Shown piece after piece: positions 54,211-63,735 of a stretch of 64,000 nt of DNA. The stretch comes from Marinobacterium lacunae. GTDB taxonomy: Bacteria > Pseudomonadota > Gammaproteobacteria > Pseudomonadales > Balneatricaceae. Both the position numbers and the translations under genes were made by a program. Every line of letters begins with the position of its first letter. The stretch's first letter is position 1. The stretch lies in assembly GCF_000705555.1 (NCBI RefSeq), contig NZ_JMQN01000050.1, positions 31,952-95,951 of the forward strand. Direction: 5' to 3'. The notes beneath the pieces were generated by a model. It saw nothing but the letters and a program-made list of their open reading frames with translations. It searched no databases and was not told where the DNA came from.

Positions 54211-55041
54211 CTAAGACTCCTCTTCGTCATGAATCGAATCGGTCAGCTCGGCATCGGTGTCGATCAGATCCAGCAACATGCCCAATTTGTGTTCGATATC
54301 CACCAGCAGACCACTGCTGTAGCTGTCAACGCGGGGCGCGACAACCTCCTCCAGCTGCACGATACTGCGCTGACTTTCACGCAAGGCCTGCAACAGGTTG
54401 CGGGAGCGCTTCTTGTTACTGTCGGTCAGCTGTTCGATTCTGTGTAACGTGTGCCGCAGCTGATCATCCAGATCTTCCAGATGCTGGCTTACCGCCAGCA
54501 TGCCCTTGCTCAGCGAGTGGTTTACACCCTCGACCTGATGTTCCAGCTGATATACGGCATCACGAAAACGGGACAGGAACTGCTCCCCTTCACGATCCAT
54601 GTATATCGCCAGAAGCTCCTCCGGCAGCAATGCCCTGTTACGCCCATCAGTACGAATACGATACTCACCGCCATGGGTACAGTAGGGTTTAAGGTGACCG
54701 CTGGGAATTTCGACACGCAGAACAGGACGGGATTGCGACAGGTTTTCGGTATATATCTTCAATTCAATATTGGGGATACATTCAGTGGCCTTGTTGACCA
54801 GCAGCAGACGGGCACGATCATCAACATCACACCCCACTACACGCCCCCGCTGGACACCATCCGGGCTGGTATACTCATCAATACCGATCAGAAGCGTGCC
54901 GCCAAGCGGGGAGTTTGCAAACGCGACCAGATGGGCACTGCGCACAGCCTGAACCTCCCGCTTGAAGTCGACGTTAACGCTCTCCGGCGCATTCAACAAC
55001 TGCTGAGTACGCCGACTGAGACGCCGATACTCCCGCTTCAC
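54211..55041 (-). CDS. AlbA_2 (Schlafen-type) domain protein with coiled-coil tail
   Basis: A 276-residue protein. Residues about 15-140 resemble the AlbA_2 domain: NVDFKREV, VAFANSPLGGTLLIGID, CIPNIELKIY and IPSGHLKPYCTHGGEYRIR, a fold shared with Schlafen proteins and often called a divergent ATP/nucleic-acid-binding domain. Residues about 155-250 are strongly helical with heptad-like repeats, then an acidic tail. The function is not known. The GTG start has only a weak Shine-Dalgarno. It lies between a small membrane protein (16 bp upstream) and a HAD phosphatase (2 bp downstream). Confidence 0.78.
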   Translation of the reverse strand: MKREYRRLSRRTQQLLNAPESVNVDFKREVQAVRSAHLVAFANSPLGGTLLIGIDEYTSPDGVQRGRVVGCDVDDRARLLLVNKATECIPNIELKIYTENLSQSRPVLRVEIPSGHLKPYCTHGGEYRIRTDGRNRALLPEELLAIYMDREGEQFLSRFRDAVYQLEHQVEGVNHSLSKGMLAVSQHLEDLDDQLRHTLHRIEQLTDSNKKRSRNLLQALRESQRSIVQLEEVVAPRVDSYSSGLLVDIEHKLGMLLDLIDTDAELTDSIHDEEES

Positions 55042-55057
55042 AGCTCAGGCCCTGCAC

Positions 55058-55444
55058 TCAGTCGTACACCATGTCATCGAAGGGATCTATCGGACGCGCC
55101 AGCATCTCATCGTCACGGTAGTAAAGCACCCGCCCCTGAAACTTGAGCCCTTTTCCGGCAAACCAACGCTCCATATGCTCACGCCCCTCCTCGGCTTGCG
55201 AGGAGTGGAACCACGCCAGCACGATACGGTAAAAATACAGACCAAACAGCGCAGCCGAAGCGCCGAGAAAGAAGTCTGACGCCAACGCGAAAAGCAACAT
55301 GATCAGGCCTGCTATCCACACTCTGCTTGCACGCGCATCCTTGAATGCATCGTTGGCCAGCGTGAACTGCTCCTGATACTTCAAGAAACGGCGGTAGTTC
55401 TGCTGCAGATCGAACTTATCGGCAGAGCTTAATTTTCTGTCCAT
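55058..55444 (-). CDS. small two-helix membrane protein, unknown
   Basis: A 128-residue protein with a soluble N-terminus, two adjacent hydrophobic helices (about 41-56 and 60-78, around VWIAGLIMLLFALA and FLGASAALFGLYFY) and a cytoplasmic C-terminal part that ends RPIDPFDDMVYD. I recognise no family. The ATG at 55444 is supported by AGGA at 9 nt; a TTG at 55462 adds six residues. It heads the AlbA_2/HAD operon. Confidence 0.75.
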   Translation of the reverse strand: MDRKLSSADKFDLQQNYRRFLKYQEQFTLANDAFKDARASRVWIAGLIMLLFALASDFFLGASAALFGLYFYRIVLAWFHSSQAEEGREHMERWFAGKGLKFQGRVLYYRDDEMLARPIDPFDDMVYD

Positions 55445-55512
55445 CGTGTATCGTCCTGACAATTAACGTGTTTTCAATTGATTCTAAGCTATTGGCGCTC
55501 TTGCGAGTCAAC

Positions 55513-58134
55513 CTAGGCCAGACTTTTGCTGACCACTTCGTACACATCGCGTGACAGGTCTCCACTCTCAAGTACCCGCTGCAACTGCCCCCTCATCAAG
55601 CCCTGAGCGGCCTCAGGGTATCGTCTCCAGCGCGTCAGAGGAGTCAGCAGACGTGACGCGATCTGCGGGTTCTGCTTGTTGAGCTGAATGATCCAATCTG
55701 CCAGATAAGCATAGCCACTGCCATCTGCAGAATGGAATCCAACCGCATTCTGCGCGCAGAATGCCGCGACAACCGAACGCAGCTTGTTGGGATTTCGGGC
55801 ATCGAACAGGGGGTGTTCCTGCAACTGCTGTACTCGCTCCAGCGCGCCCGGCCAGGGGTCGGACGCCTGGATTGAGAACCACTGGTTCATGACCAACGCT
55901 TCGTGCTGCCACTGGGCCTGAAATTCCGCCAGCAGTCGCTCTCCTGCGTGACGGAAACCCGAGTGAACAACCAGCGCCAAAGCGGCCTGCTGATCGGTCA
56001 TGTTATCAGCTGTGTTGAACTGCTCCTCCGCCAGCGCCAGCCAAACCTCTTCACCGGTTGCCAACAGGTAACCGAGACTGAGGTTCTTCAGGCTGCGACG
56101 GGCACATGCAGCCGCATCAGCCGTGTATGCCTGATCATCGCTGCAACGGCGGTAGGCCTCGCTCCACTCATCCTGCAGGGCTCTGGCCAAAGTGGTGACC
56201 ATAAACTCCCGCACTTCATGGATCGCCTCTACATCAATCTCGTCGGCCAATTCGGCCAGATACGCCTCTGATGGCAGGCGCAGCAGATGCGCCACCATCG
56301 CAGGATCAAGACTCTCATCAAGCAGAAGGCCGCGCCAGGTATCAATCAGGGACTCTGGAACTGCCAGCTCACGACTGGCGCGATAATCCACCATGAGCGA
56401 CTGCATCAAACCAACGGTCATCCGTTGCCCTGCATCCCAGCGATTGAAACCGTCACTGTCGTGTCGCAACAGATGCATCAACTGGGCATCGGTATAGGGA
56501 TAACTGAGCTTTACCGGCGCGGAGAAGCTGCGCAGCAAGGAGGGAACCGGACGCTCTGCCAGCCCATCGAACGTGAAGCTCTGCTCGCTATCGGTTAGCT
56601 CCAGTACGCCAGCATCGAGTTCATCTCCACTTGCGGAGATCAGGCCGTAGGCGATCGGCATGTGGAACGGCAGTTTCTTATCCTGACCGGGGGTCGCCGG
56701 ACAGCTTTGACGAAACGTCAGGCGATACTGACCTGTGCTTTCATCCCAACTGTCGCTAACCTCAACTCGAGGCGTACCGGCCTGACTGTACCAGCGTTTG
56801 AACTGCGTCAAATCCCGACCGGAAACATCGGCCATCGCCTGAACAAAATCGTCTGTAGTCACTGCCTGACCATCATGTCGCTCGAAGTAGAGGTCTGTCC
56901 CCTTGCGGAACAGTTCTGCTCCGAGCAGGGTGTGGAGCATACGCACGACTTCGCACCCCTTCTCATACACCGTGAGGGTATAGAAATTAGAGATTTCGAT
57001 AAACGACTCGGGGCGAACCGGGTGAGCCATGGGGCCTGCGTCTTCGGCAAACTGAGCGGTGCGCAAAAGCGCAACATCTTCAATTCGCTTAACCGTCCGA
57101 GAATTCATGTCGGCGGAGAACTCGGAATCGCGGAAAACGGTAAAGCCCTCTTTGAGGCTCAGCTGGAACCAGTCACGACAGGTCACGCGGTTGCCTGACC
57201 AGTTGTGAAAATATTCATGGGCAACAACACCTTCAACCCGCTGAAAAGCGGCATCAGTAGTTGTTCTGGGACTTGCCAGCACGCAACTGGTGTTGAATAT
57301 GTTGAGCCCCTTGTTCTCCATGGCCCCCATGTTGAAGAAATCGACGGCGACGATCATGTAGATGTCCAGATCGTACTCACGTCCGTAAACCTGCTCATCC
57401 CATTGCATGGCCCGCTTGAGCGACAGCATTGCGTGATCGAGCTTATCCAGGTCTTTGCTGTCGGCAAAGATCTGGAGTTTTACTGAACGGCCTGAGGCGG
57501 TGGTGTAGCTATCCTCCAGAACAGCCAGATCGCCTGCTACCAGCGCGAACAGGTAGGCAGGCTTCGGGAAAGGATCTTCCCAGGTCACGAAATGACGACC
57601 GTCATCCTCATCGCCCGACTCAACCGGGTTACCATTGGATAGCAACACTGGATAACGCGCGCGCTCGGCTACGACCGTTGTCCGAAACACCGACATCACA
57701 TCAGGACGGTCGGGATAGAACGTAATGCGCCTGAAACCCTCGGCTTCGCACTGAGTGCAGAACATTCCGTCTGACTTGTATAAGCCCTCAAGCGCTGTAT
57801 TTGACTGGGGATGGATACGTGTCACGCATTCAAGGGTGAAACGTGAAGGCACGGCCGGTATGCAGAGCAATTCGTCATCACGGCTGAAATCCCGTTCGGA
57901 GAGTATTTCACCATCGATACTCAGGCGGCATAGCTCAACCGATTCATGACCGTGCAGCTCCAGCGCAGCCTTCGTGCGCGTGCATGCAGGGTTTCGCCGC
58001 ACCTGCAACGTCGCGCGTACCAAGGTTTCCTCTTCTGCCAACTCAAAACGCAGATCGGTATGCTCGATCAGATACGCGGGGACCTGATAGTCCTTTAGAT
58101 AGATGGGTTGTGGCTGCTGCATCTCTTGCGACAT
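55513..58134 (-). CDS. pepN: aminopeptidase N
   Basis: An M1-family zinc aminopeptidase of about 873 residues that cleaves N-terminal residues from peptides in the cytoplasm. The substrate-binding GAMEN sequence (NMGAMENKGLNIF) and the zinc motif HEYFHNW (H306, E307, H310) with the downstream ligand in LKEGFTVFRD are intact. The C-terminal helical domain is complete. GGAGAG precedes two ATGs; the second (58134) has the better 5-nt spacing. The order pepN, DUF2797, yeaC is typical of Pseudomonas-like genomes. Confidence 0.96.
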   Translation of the reverse strand: MSQEMQQPQPIYLKDYQVPAYLIEHTDLRFELAEEETLVRATLQVRRNPACTRTKAALELHGHESVELCRLSIDGEILSERDFSRDDELLCIPAVPSRFTLECVTRIHPQSNTALEGLYKSDGMFCTQCEAEGFRRITFYPDRPDVMSVFRTTVVAERARYPVLLSNGNPVESGDEDDGRHFVTWEDPFPKPAYLFALVAGDLAVLEDSYTTASGRSVKLQIFADSKDLDKLDHAMLSLKRAMQWDEQVYGREYDLDIYMIVAVDFFNMGAMENKGLNIFNTSCVLASPRTTTDAAFQRVEGVVAHEYFHNWSGNRVTCRDWFQLSLKEGFTVFRDSEFSADMNSRTVKRIEDVALLRTAQFAEDAGPMAHPVRPESFIEISNFYTLTVYEKGCEVVRMLHTLLGAELFRKGTDLYFERHDGQAVTTDDFVQAMADVSGRDLTQFKRWYSQAGTPRVEVSDSWDESTGQYRLTFRQSCPATPGQDKKLPFHMPIAYGLISASGDELDAGVLELTDSEQSFTFDGLAERPVPSLLRSFSAPVKLSYPYTDAQLMHLLRHDSDGFNRWDAGQRMTVGLMQSLMVDYRASRELAVPESLIDTWRGLLLDESLDPAMVAHLLRLPSEAYLAELADEIDVEAIHEVREFMVTTLARALQDEWSEAYRRCSDDQAYTADAAACARRSLKNLSLGYLLATGEEVWLALAEEQFNTADNMTDQQAALALVVHSGFRHAGERLLAEFQAQWQHEALVMNQWFSIQASDPWPGALERVQQLQEHPLFDARNPNKLRSVVAAFCAQNAVGFHSADGSGYAYLADWIIQLNKQNPQIASRLLTPLTRWRRYPEAAQGLMRGQLQRVLESGDLSRDVYEVVSKSLA

Positions 58135-58147
58135 CATCTCTCCTGAT

Positions 58148-58978
58148 TCACGCGCTTAGGCTGACCTGATAGGCGCCAAATTTTCGTATGTTGATCACGC
58201 CGCTATCCAGTATCAGATACTGTCCTTTGATTCCCAGTAGCGTGCCGTTCACATCAGGACTCTTGTCCAGATTGAAAGTCGCCACCTTTTTCGGGTATTC
58301 AATTACAGGATAGGTGATCGCTACGCCCGCCTGTTCCGGCAGCGTCCTTATGGCCGCTTCTCCATGCTGGCTTCTCAAAGCGTCGATCTCATCGGCGCAC
58401 AGCGCAAGCAGGCGATCCCGCTCGGCGGCCAGATCCACTTCAGGTATGTCGCCCTTAAGCATTGCACGCCAGTTGGTCTTGTCACTGACATGGGCTGAAA
58501 ACACCTTTTCCAACAGCCCGGAGTGGAGTCGGTTGTCCACCTCCAAAATCGGTAACGCTGCAACCGCACCCTGATCGATCCAGCGGGTCGGAATCTGGGT
58601 ACGCCGGGTTATACCTACTTTCAATCCTGACGAGTTTGCCAGATATACGACGTGGGGCGCGAAGCAATTACGCTCTCCCCAAGCCGGATCGCGGCACGTG
58701 CCTTCATGAAAATGACAGGTTTCCGGTTTGACGATGCAGCTATCGCACTGCGGCAACCGAGTAAAACAGGGGTAACAGTAACCTTGGTTAAAACTCTTTC
58801 GGGTTTTCCTGCCGCAATGCAGGCAGTTGATTACACCCTCATACTTCATAGCGATGGGCTGACCGATCAGCTGATTCATATCGACCAGACTGTCATCATC
58901 GAGCCTTAACTTATATTGAACAGGGCTATCCAGAGCCACTTCCATCTTGCGCAGCGCGCCGGTACCGAGAAGAACCAT
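58148..58978 (-). CDS. DUF2797 family protein
   Basis: A 276-residue protein of the DUF2797 family. The N-terminal half has Cys clusters (CLHCGRKTRKSF, CYPCFTRLPQCDSC, CHFHEGTC) likely to bind zinc. A central stretch VVYLANSSGLKVGITRRTQIP with RWIDQG resembles the GIY-YIG nuclease start, though catalytic identity is not proven. C-terminal LNLDKSPDVNG-like region follows. Lies between yeaC (6 bp) and pepN (13 bp), clearly in one operon. Function unknown. Confidence 0.85.
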   Translation of the reverse strand: MVLLGTGALRKMEVALDSPVQYKLRLDDDSLVDMNQLIGQPIAMKYEGVINCLHCGRKTRKSFNQGYCYPCFTRLPQCDSCIVKPETCHFHEGTCRDPAWGERNCFAPHVVYLANSSGLKVGITRRTQIPTRWIDQGAVAALPILEVDNRLHSGLLEKVFSAHVSDKTNWRAMLKGDIPEVDLAAERDRLLALCADEIDALRSQHGEAAIRTLPEQAGVAITYPVIEYPKKVATFNLDKSPDVNGTLLGIKGQYLILDSGVINIRKFGAYQVSLSA

Positions 58979-58984
58979 CGATAC

Positions 58985-59254
58985 CTACTGCTCCGTCAAA
59001 ATCTTCAGCGTTTCAGCCTGAAGCGGATCACAACCATGCTGATCGCCATCTGGCCGCGTGCGGTCGATAAATCCGACACGCTGTTCATCCGGCATCTCCC
59101 GCATGTGTTCGTACGCAATGACAGCCCTAAGGCTTGTTTCGCGCTGCTCCTGACTCAAACGCTCGCCGTTGGGCCATTTCCCCAACTCAACAGCGCGCTT
59201 GAGCGCGTTGTAGACATCGGGCGTCATCGCCTCGATCATTTTTTCAAAGTTCAT
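58985..59254 (-). CDS. yeaC: YeaC-like DUF1315 protein
   Basis: An 89-residue protein of the DUF1315/YeaC family (EKMIEAMTPDVYNALKRAVE, GKWPNGERLSQEQRE). Function unknown. The ATG at 59254 has GAGGTG 6 nt upstream; a GTG nine bases earlier lies within that ribosome-binding site and is rejected. First gene of the yeaC-DUF2797-pepN run. Confidence 0.88.
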   Translation of the reverse strand: MNFEKMIEAMTPDVYNALKRAVELGKWPNGERLSQEQRETSLRAVIAYEHMREMPDEQRVGFIDRTRPDGDQHGCDPLQAETLKILTEQ

Positions 59255-59310
59255 CGAACGCACCTCAATTAAAACTGGAGCCTGCAGGCAACCATATTAG
59301 CACACAGCCC

Positions 59311-60168
59311 TTAGGCTGATCGCGGTCCAAACAAGCGCCCTATTGGCCACCAGGCAAGGCCAGCAAGCAACCCCACCAGATGAGCGGTATTCGCAATTGC
59401 GCCCAACCCTGCCGCTTCCAGCACACCGGTAAACCCCAACCCCAACCAGAGCACCATCAGCCCCATGAGAGCAGGCGGAAAATTGAAACGGTAGCGTGCT
59501 TCAAATCGATCCCATAACCAGGTGTAGCCCAGCAGGCCAAATACCACGCCCGACATGCCGCCAAACATGGGGCCCGATACCCAATACTGGGCAATATTGG
59601 ACGCAATACCGCTGAACAGTACAACGCCGAGCAACGCCCAACTACCCTGAAGCAGCTCGACGCGCTGGCCCACCACCCAAACCCAGAGCAGGTTAAATAG
59701 AATGTGCAAAATGCTGAAATGCAGGAATATCGGTGTAATCAGGCGCCACCACTGTCCGGAAGCCAGCATCGCGCCAACCCCGTCAAAACGTATGCGGTCG
59801 CCGATTATGCTAAAGTCCGTAAACGTCAGGTATGCCATCCACTTTTCGCTGCCGCCAAACCCGATCACCAGCGTCAGCACAACGCTGAGGACAATCAGCG
59901 CAAGTGTCATCCGAATCCGCGCCGGGGCAACGAGAGGTTGAGAAAAACGTCGCTTGGGCTCGGTTCTGATCTCGACGGCGTTCAGATCTCCGCCTTCACG
60001 CCAAAATCGGTACAGTGCTTTAATCTGCTCGGGATCGATTCTCTCTGATATAAAAAGAACCTGTTGATCCTCTGTTTCAACCACACGATGTGGTACCTCG
60101 TGCTCCCACAGCAGCGCGGTGAAAGGCGTGAGATCTTCGGTTAGCGGCACTTCCAGAACGGGTTTCAA
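59311..60168 (-). CDS. rhomboid-family intramembrane serine protease (GlpG-like)
   Basis: A 285-residue rhomboid protease. The N-terminal cytoplasmic domain (about 1-70) is followed by six transmembrane helices; the Ser is in the GGMSGVVFG motif and the His in NTAHLVGLLAG, forming the catalytic dyad. The start is TTG 60168, which overlaps the TGA of the upstream phosphatase (TTGA) and has GGAG 8 nt upstream; longer readings from 60219 lie wholly inside the phosphatase gene. Translational coupling to the phosphatase and nadK is likely. Confidence 0.9.
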   Translation of the reverse strand: MKPVLEVPLTEDLTPFTALLWEHEVPHRVVETEDQQVLFISERIDPEQIKALYRFWREGGDLNAVEIRTEPKRRFSQPLVAPARIRMTLALIVLSVVLTLVIGFGGSEKWMAYLTFTDFSIIGDRIRFDGVGAMLASGQWWRLITPIFLHFSILHILFNLLWVWVVGQRVELLQGSWALLGVVLFSGIASNIAQYWVSGPMFGGMSGVVFGLLGYTWLWDRFEARYRFNFPPALMGLMVLWLGLGFTGVLEAAGLGAIANTAHLVGLLAGLAWWPIGRLFGPRSA

Positions 60169-61151
60169 CAGCCCATCTCCGTGTCCATGCGCCCCACCTC
60201 TCGCGCCACATCCACCCACACGAATTTGTCCTTTCGCAGCACTTTTTCGTCATCCAATCGGTAGGCCACGAGCTTCCCGTACTTCACCGCACTGAAGTCC
60301 AGACACGCGATATTGTCAGTTAGGGGAACCGGCACGCCTTCGCACCAATAGTGCCCCATGAATAACAGTTTCTGGTCGGGCCCGTAACACAAAAGGTCGC
60401 TACGCTGCTCGGCATTTAAGGGCATTCGGGCGATATGCTCCGGCAAGGGATCAGGCTGGAAGACCACATCCCCCATCCGCTCTGGCGACTCGGCCCAGAA
60501 CTTGGTACGGAAAAAATGCCGCTTGAACCCATCTTTACTGACGATGACTTCGTTGTTGGGCAATCTCAGATGCGTGCCACGTAACAACCTGTCCATGACT
60601 TCCCACTCGAAGCTGTCCTGAACGGCGGAACGCTCAAGGAACGCTTTATCGATGTGATTACTGCCCTGCTCTGCACGGAAGCGGTCGATCAGTGCCTGAT
60701 GCCAGCAAGCATGCACGGCTCGAAAACGATCATTTTCAAGAAACAGCGGCAACTGCATGAACCAGTCAAGATAATCATCCAGCTCCGACTGATGGCCACT
60801 GAACTGGTCGAGAGTCTGCTGCAAAATACGCTGATGGCGCGGGGTGTGTTCACGCAGATAGCCGCTGCCATCCGCCTTTGGCGTCAGATAACAGAGCAGA
60901 TTGTATTCATGGTTCCCCATGATGATCTCAGCCTGCCCGGCTTCGACCATGGCGCGTACGACATGCAACGCTTCTCTGATATGAGGCCCCCGATCGACGA
61001 TATCGCCGATGAAGACAGCTTTGCGTACGGGGTGTTGGTAGACGCCATCGATACGTCTATAGCCCATTCGATCGAGCAACAGACACAGACTGATCGCACA
61101 GCCATGCACATCACCGATCAGATCAACTCCCTGAAATTCGTCACTCACCAA
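60165..61151 (-). CDS. PPP-type metallophosphoesterase
   Basis: A 328-residue calcineurin-like phosphoesterase with the metal-binding motifs GDVHG, GDIVDRGP and GNHE near the N-terminus and later His residues (VHACWH, FMGHYW). The group includes bacterial PPP-family serine/threonine phosphatases and ApaH-like enzymes; the substrate is not determined. The start is TTG 61151 with GGGGGAG 9 nt upstream, or the next codon GTG. It lies 6 bp after nadK and is coupled to the rhomboid. Confidence 0.88.
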   Translation of the reverse strand: MVSDEFQGVDLIGDVHGCAISLCLLLDRMGYRRIDGVYQHPVRKAVFIGDIVDRGPHIREALHVVRAMVEAGQAEIIMGNHEYNLLCYLTPKADGSGYLREHTPRHQRILQQTLDQFSGHQSELDDYLDWFMQLPLFLENDRFRAVHACWHQALIDRFRAEQGSNHIDKAFLERSAVQDSFEWEVMDRLLRGTHLRLPNNEVIVSKDGFKRHFFRTKFWAESPERMGDVVFQPDPLPEHIARMPLNAEQRSDLLCYGPDQKLLFMGHYWCEGVPVPLTDNIACLDFSAVKYGKLVAYRLDDEKVLRKDKFVWVDVAREVGRMDTEMGC

Positions 61152-61157
61152 ACCCTG

Positions 61158-62039
61158 TTACTCCCCCAGCTTCGTACCCCAGCCCAATTTTTCACGACAG
61201 GTCCTGTAAAAGTCGTAATTGAGCGGATGGAGAAGTTTCAATTTATGCGGCTTCTTGTGAATTGTCACCGTATCCCCGGGCGAGAGCGCGATGTTCATCT
61301 GCCCATCACAGGAAATTGAAGGGTAGGTTTCATTCCGCTCGGTAATGACCAGTTTCAACTCACTGTTGCCATCGACCACAATCGGCCTGCTTGAGAGGGT
61401 ATGAGGAAACATCGGAACGAGCACCAACGCATCCAGTCGAGGATGCATTATCGGACCACCACCTGAAAGTGCATAAGCGGTCGATCCTGTCGGGGTCGAT
61501 ACGATCAGGCCATCCGAGCGCTGGGTGTAAACGAACTGCCCTTCGATATGCAGCTCGAATTCGATCATCCGGGTTGCCTTGCCCGGGTGCAACACGCAAT
61601 CATTGAGAGCTGTCGATTCTGCAATCGGCTCACCCTCACGCTTCACCGTAACATCAATCAGAAACCGGGTATCGACCGAATAACGGCCGGCAAGCACTTC
61701 GCCGACCTTCTCTTCGATATCATCCGGTGCTATGTCAGTCAGGAAACCCAAGTTACCGCGGTTAACGCCGAGTACAGGTACATGGCTCTGCGCCAACGAA
61801 CGCGCCGCCCCCAGTAGACTGCCATCGCCACCCACGACGATAACCAGATCACAGGCCTCCCCCATACGCGACTGCTTGGCCACCTGGCGACCATGTCCGG
61901 GCATAACTTCAGCGATTTTCTGATCGAGTATGACATTCAGGCCCTGATCATCCAGATAGCGGATCAGGCTTTTCAAGGTATCGATCACCTTCTTGCTGCC
62001 GAGGCGACCAATCAACCCGATGTTACGAAAGTTTTCCAT
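61158..62039 (-). CDS. nadK: NAD kinase
   Basis: A 293-residue NAD kinase making NADP from NAD and ATP (or polyphosphate). The GGDGS motif is in VVGGDGSLLGAAR; NDCVLHPGKATRMIEFE and SDGLIVSTPTGSTAYALSGGGP are the other signature regions. Length matches E. coli NadK (292). The ATG has AAGGG at 6 nt. First gene of the nadK-phosphatase-rhomboid operon. Confidence 0.96.
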   Translation of the reverse strand: MENFRNIGLIGRLGSKKVIDTLKSLIRYLDDQGLNVILDQKIAEVMPGHGRQVAKQSRMGEACDLVIVVGGDGSLLGAARSLAQSHVPVLGVNRGNLGFLTDIAPDDIEEKVGEVLAGRYSVDTRFLIDVTVKREGEPIAESTALNDCVLHPGKATRMIEFELHIEGQFVYTQRSDGLIVSTPTGSTAYALSGGGPIMHPRLDALVLVPMFPHTLSSRPIVVDGNSELKLVITERNETYPSISCDGQMNIALSPGDTVTIHKKPHKLKLLHPLNYDFYRTCREKLGWGTKLGE

Positions 62040-62099
62040 ACCCTACCCTTAGCTATACCCTTGATTCTGGACGGTTACATCTGTTGCCGACCTTACACA

Positions 62100-63056
62100 T
62101 TATACGAGCACCGGCCCAACAAAGGCAGTCGAACCGTTTTCGATACGTGACAGCATGCCACGACGACCCTGAAGACCGCCGGAGTGCATCAGCAACACTC
62201 TACTTCCTGATACGATATGTCCACGGGCAATACGTCGATTGACCGCTGCAACGAGCTTTACCGTATACACCGGATCCAGCGGCACTCCGGATAAAAACTC
62301 AAACGATCGCAAGGTGGCCGACAGTTCATCTGGAAGCCGCGCATAACCACCCCATGCGCCATCAGGATCGAGCAACCAACCTTTGGGATCCACAACCTCA
62401 GCCTGCCTTAACAACTCTCCGACCATCGCCTCAGCTTCACCGCCAAGATTCAGCACCGGCACTCCGATCACTTGGGTCTGCTCAGGCTTGCCGGCGATAA
62501 CTCCTGCCACGGTACCACCCGTACCCATGGCACAAGCAAAAAAATCCGGTTTCGACCAACCCGTTCCTTCGAGAAGCTGCCATAAGGTTCGACACCCGCG
62601 CACTGCATCTGCACTGCTGCCGCCCTCAGGCAGCACCTCCCACCCGGGATAGGCGTTTCCCAATGTTTGGCGGAACTCGGGCTGATTCCGGTCACGATAG
62701 CGGTCGCGATCAATGTAAACCAGACTCATTCCCCATCGTCGCGCATCCTCAAGCATCGCCGTTGGCACTTGAGACGCATGCCCTCTAACCAGTGCAAGGG
62801 TTTCAATACCGTATCGCTTTCCGACATAAGCCAACGCATGCAGATGGTTGGACCAGTCACCGCCAAAACTCAGAACACGAGGCCGCTCGCCGGCCTCCAG
62901 CCTTTGGATCAGCCGCAGCAGTTTGAACCATTTATTGCCACTGATCTGCGGATGCAGCAGATCCAACCGCAACATGGCCACTTGAATATCGTTCGCTTCA
63001 TAAAACCGGCTTTTGATTGGCATCACCAGCTGGGCACCATCGGGAATCACAACCAC
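62100..63056 (-). CDS. PLP-dependent deaminase/D-cysteine desulfhydrase family protein
   Basis: A 318-residue fold-type II PLP enzyme of the ACC deaminase/D-cysteine desulfhydrase family. The PLP lysine lies in ISGNKWFKLLRLI, and SFGGDWSNHLHALAYVGKRYG and CAMGTGGTVAGVIAG are the phosphate-binding regions. Which substrate it takes (D-cysteine or ACC) cannot be told here. It starts at GTG 63056; GTG 63050 is an alternative, and the spacing is ambiguous. Confidence 0.85.
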   Translation of the reverse strand: MVVIPDGAQLVMPIKSRFYEANDIQVAMLRLDLLHPQISGNKWFKLLRLIQRLEAGERPRVLSFGGDWSNHLHALAYVGKRYGIETLALVRGHASQVPTAMLEDARRWGMSLVYIDRDRYRDRNQPEFRQTLGNAYPGWEVLPEGGSSADAVRGCRTLWQLLEGTGWSKPDFFACAMGTGGTVAGVIAGKPEQTQVIGVPVLNLGGEAEAMVGELLRQAEVVDPKGWLLDPDGAWGGYARLPDELSATLRSFEFLSGVPLDPVYTVKLVAAVNRRIARGHIVSGSRVLLMHSGGLQGRRGMLSRIENGSTAFVGPVLV

Positions 63057-63232
63057 ACACCTCTATTTCAACGAGCATCGCCTATCCACATGTAACGCGG
63101 TACACCCCCTACCTGATCCGGTTTTACCAGAAACAATAAACGCCTGCTAAGACGATGATTTTGTGGTCAAAATCAAGCACCAGCGTTAGAGTGAAGTACT
63201 ACCGATATCGCATACCCAAAAGGAGACTTGGC

Positions 63233-63655
63233 ATGCTCACCACCCTCAACCGATACCTCGACGCACCCGATTTGGGAAAATTCATACTTCGCGTATCCTT
63301 TGCGGCAATGATGCTGCTTCATGGCTGGCACAAGATAACACATGGTATCGACGGCATCTTCAACATGCTGACCGCCCACGGTCTGCCCACCGTTATAGGA
63401 TACGGCGTTTACCTCGGGGAAGTTGTTGCCCCAGTCCTGCTGATTCTGGGCGTTCTGACTCGAATTTCAGCCATTTTGATGCTCGGCACTATGATTTTCG
63501 CATGGGCGCTGGCAGGCACAGCACTGACCTTCACCCTGACCAAAGTTGGCGCCTGGGGAATAGAGCATATGATGGTCTACTTCTTCGCATCGCTTGCCAT
63601 CATCTTTCTCGGCTGCGGCCGCTACTCTGTGATGACCAACCCCAACTGGCGCTAA
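63233..63655 (+). CDS. DoxX family membrane protein
   Basis: A 140-residue inner-membrane protein with four hydrophobic helices, starting GKFILRVSFAAMMLLHGWHK, as in DoxX/DoxD-like proteins. These are linked to redox or disulfide stress in some bacteria, but a general function is not set. The ATG at 63233 has AGGAG at 7 nt; an earlier start at 63155 has no support. A 10-bp-stem hairpin follows. Confidence 0.88.
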   Translation: MLTTLNRYLDAPDLGKFILRVSFAAMMLLHGWHKITHGIDGIFNMLTAHGLPTVIGYGVYLGEVVAPVLLILGVLTRISAILMLGTMIFAWALAGTALTFTLTKVGAWGIEHMMVYFFASLAIIFLGCGRYSVMTNPNWR

Positions 63656-63678
63656 GCATCCTCCCGAGACACAAACAC

Positions 63679-63707
63679 CGTTCCGCACCCGATAAGCGTG
63701 CGGAACG
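63679..63707 (+). terminator. hairpin after doxX (possible terminator)
   Basis: CGTTCCGCAC-N9-GTGCGGAACG, a perfect 10-bp stem 24 bp after the DoxX stop. There is no T tract, so it may be a weak terminator or a 3' stabiliser. Confidence 0.45.
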
Positions 63708-63735
63708 CATACTGTTGGACACGACCGACCATCAA

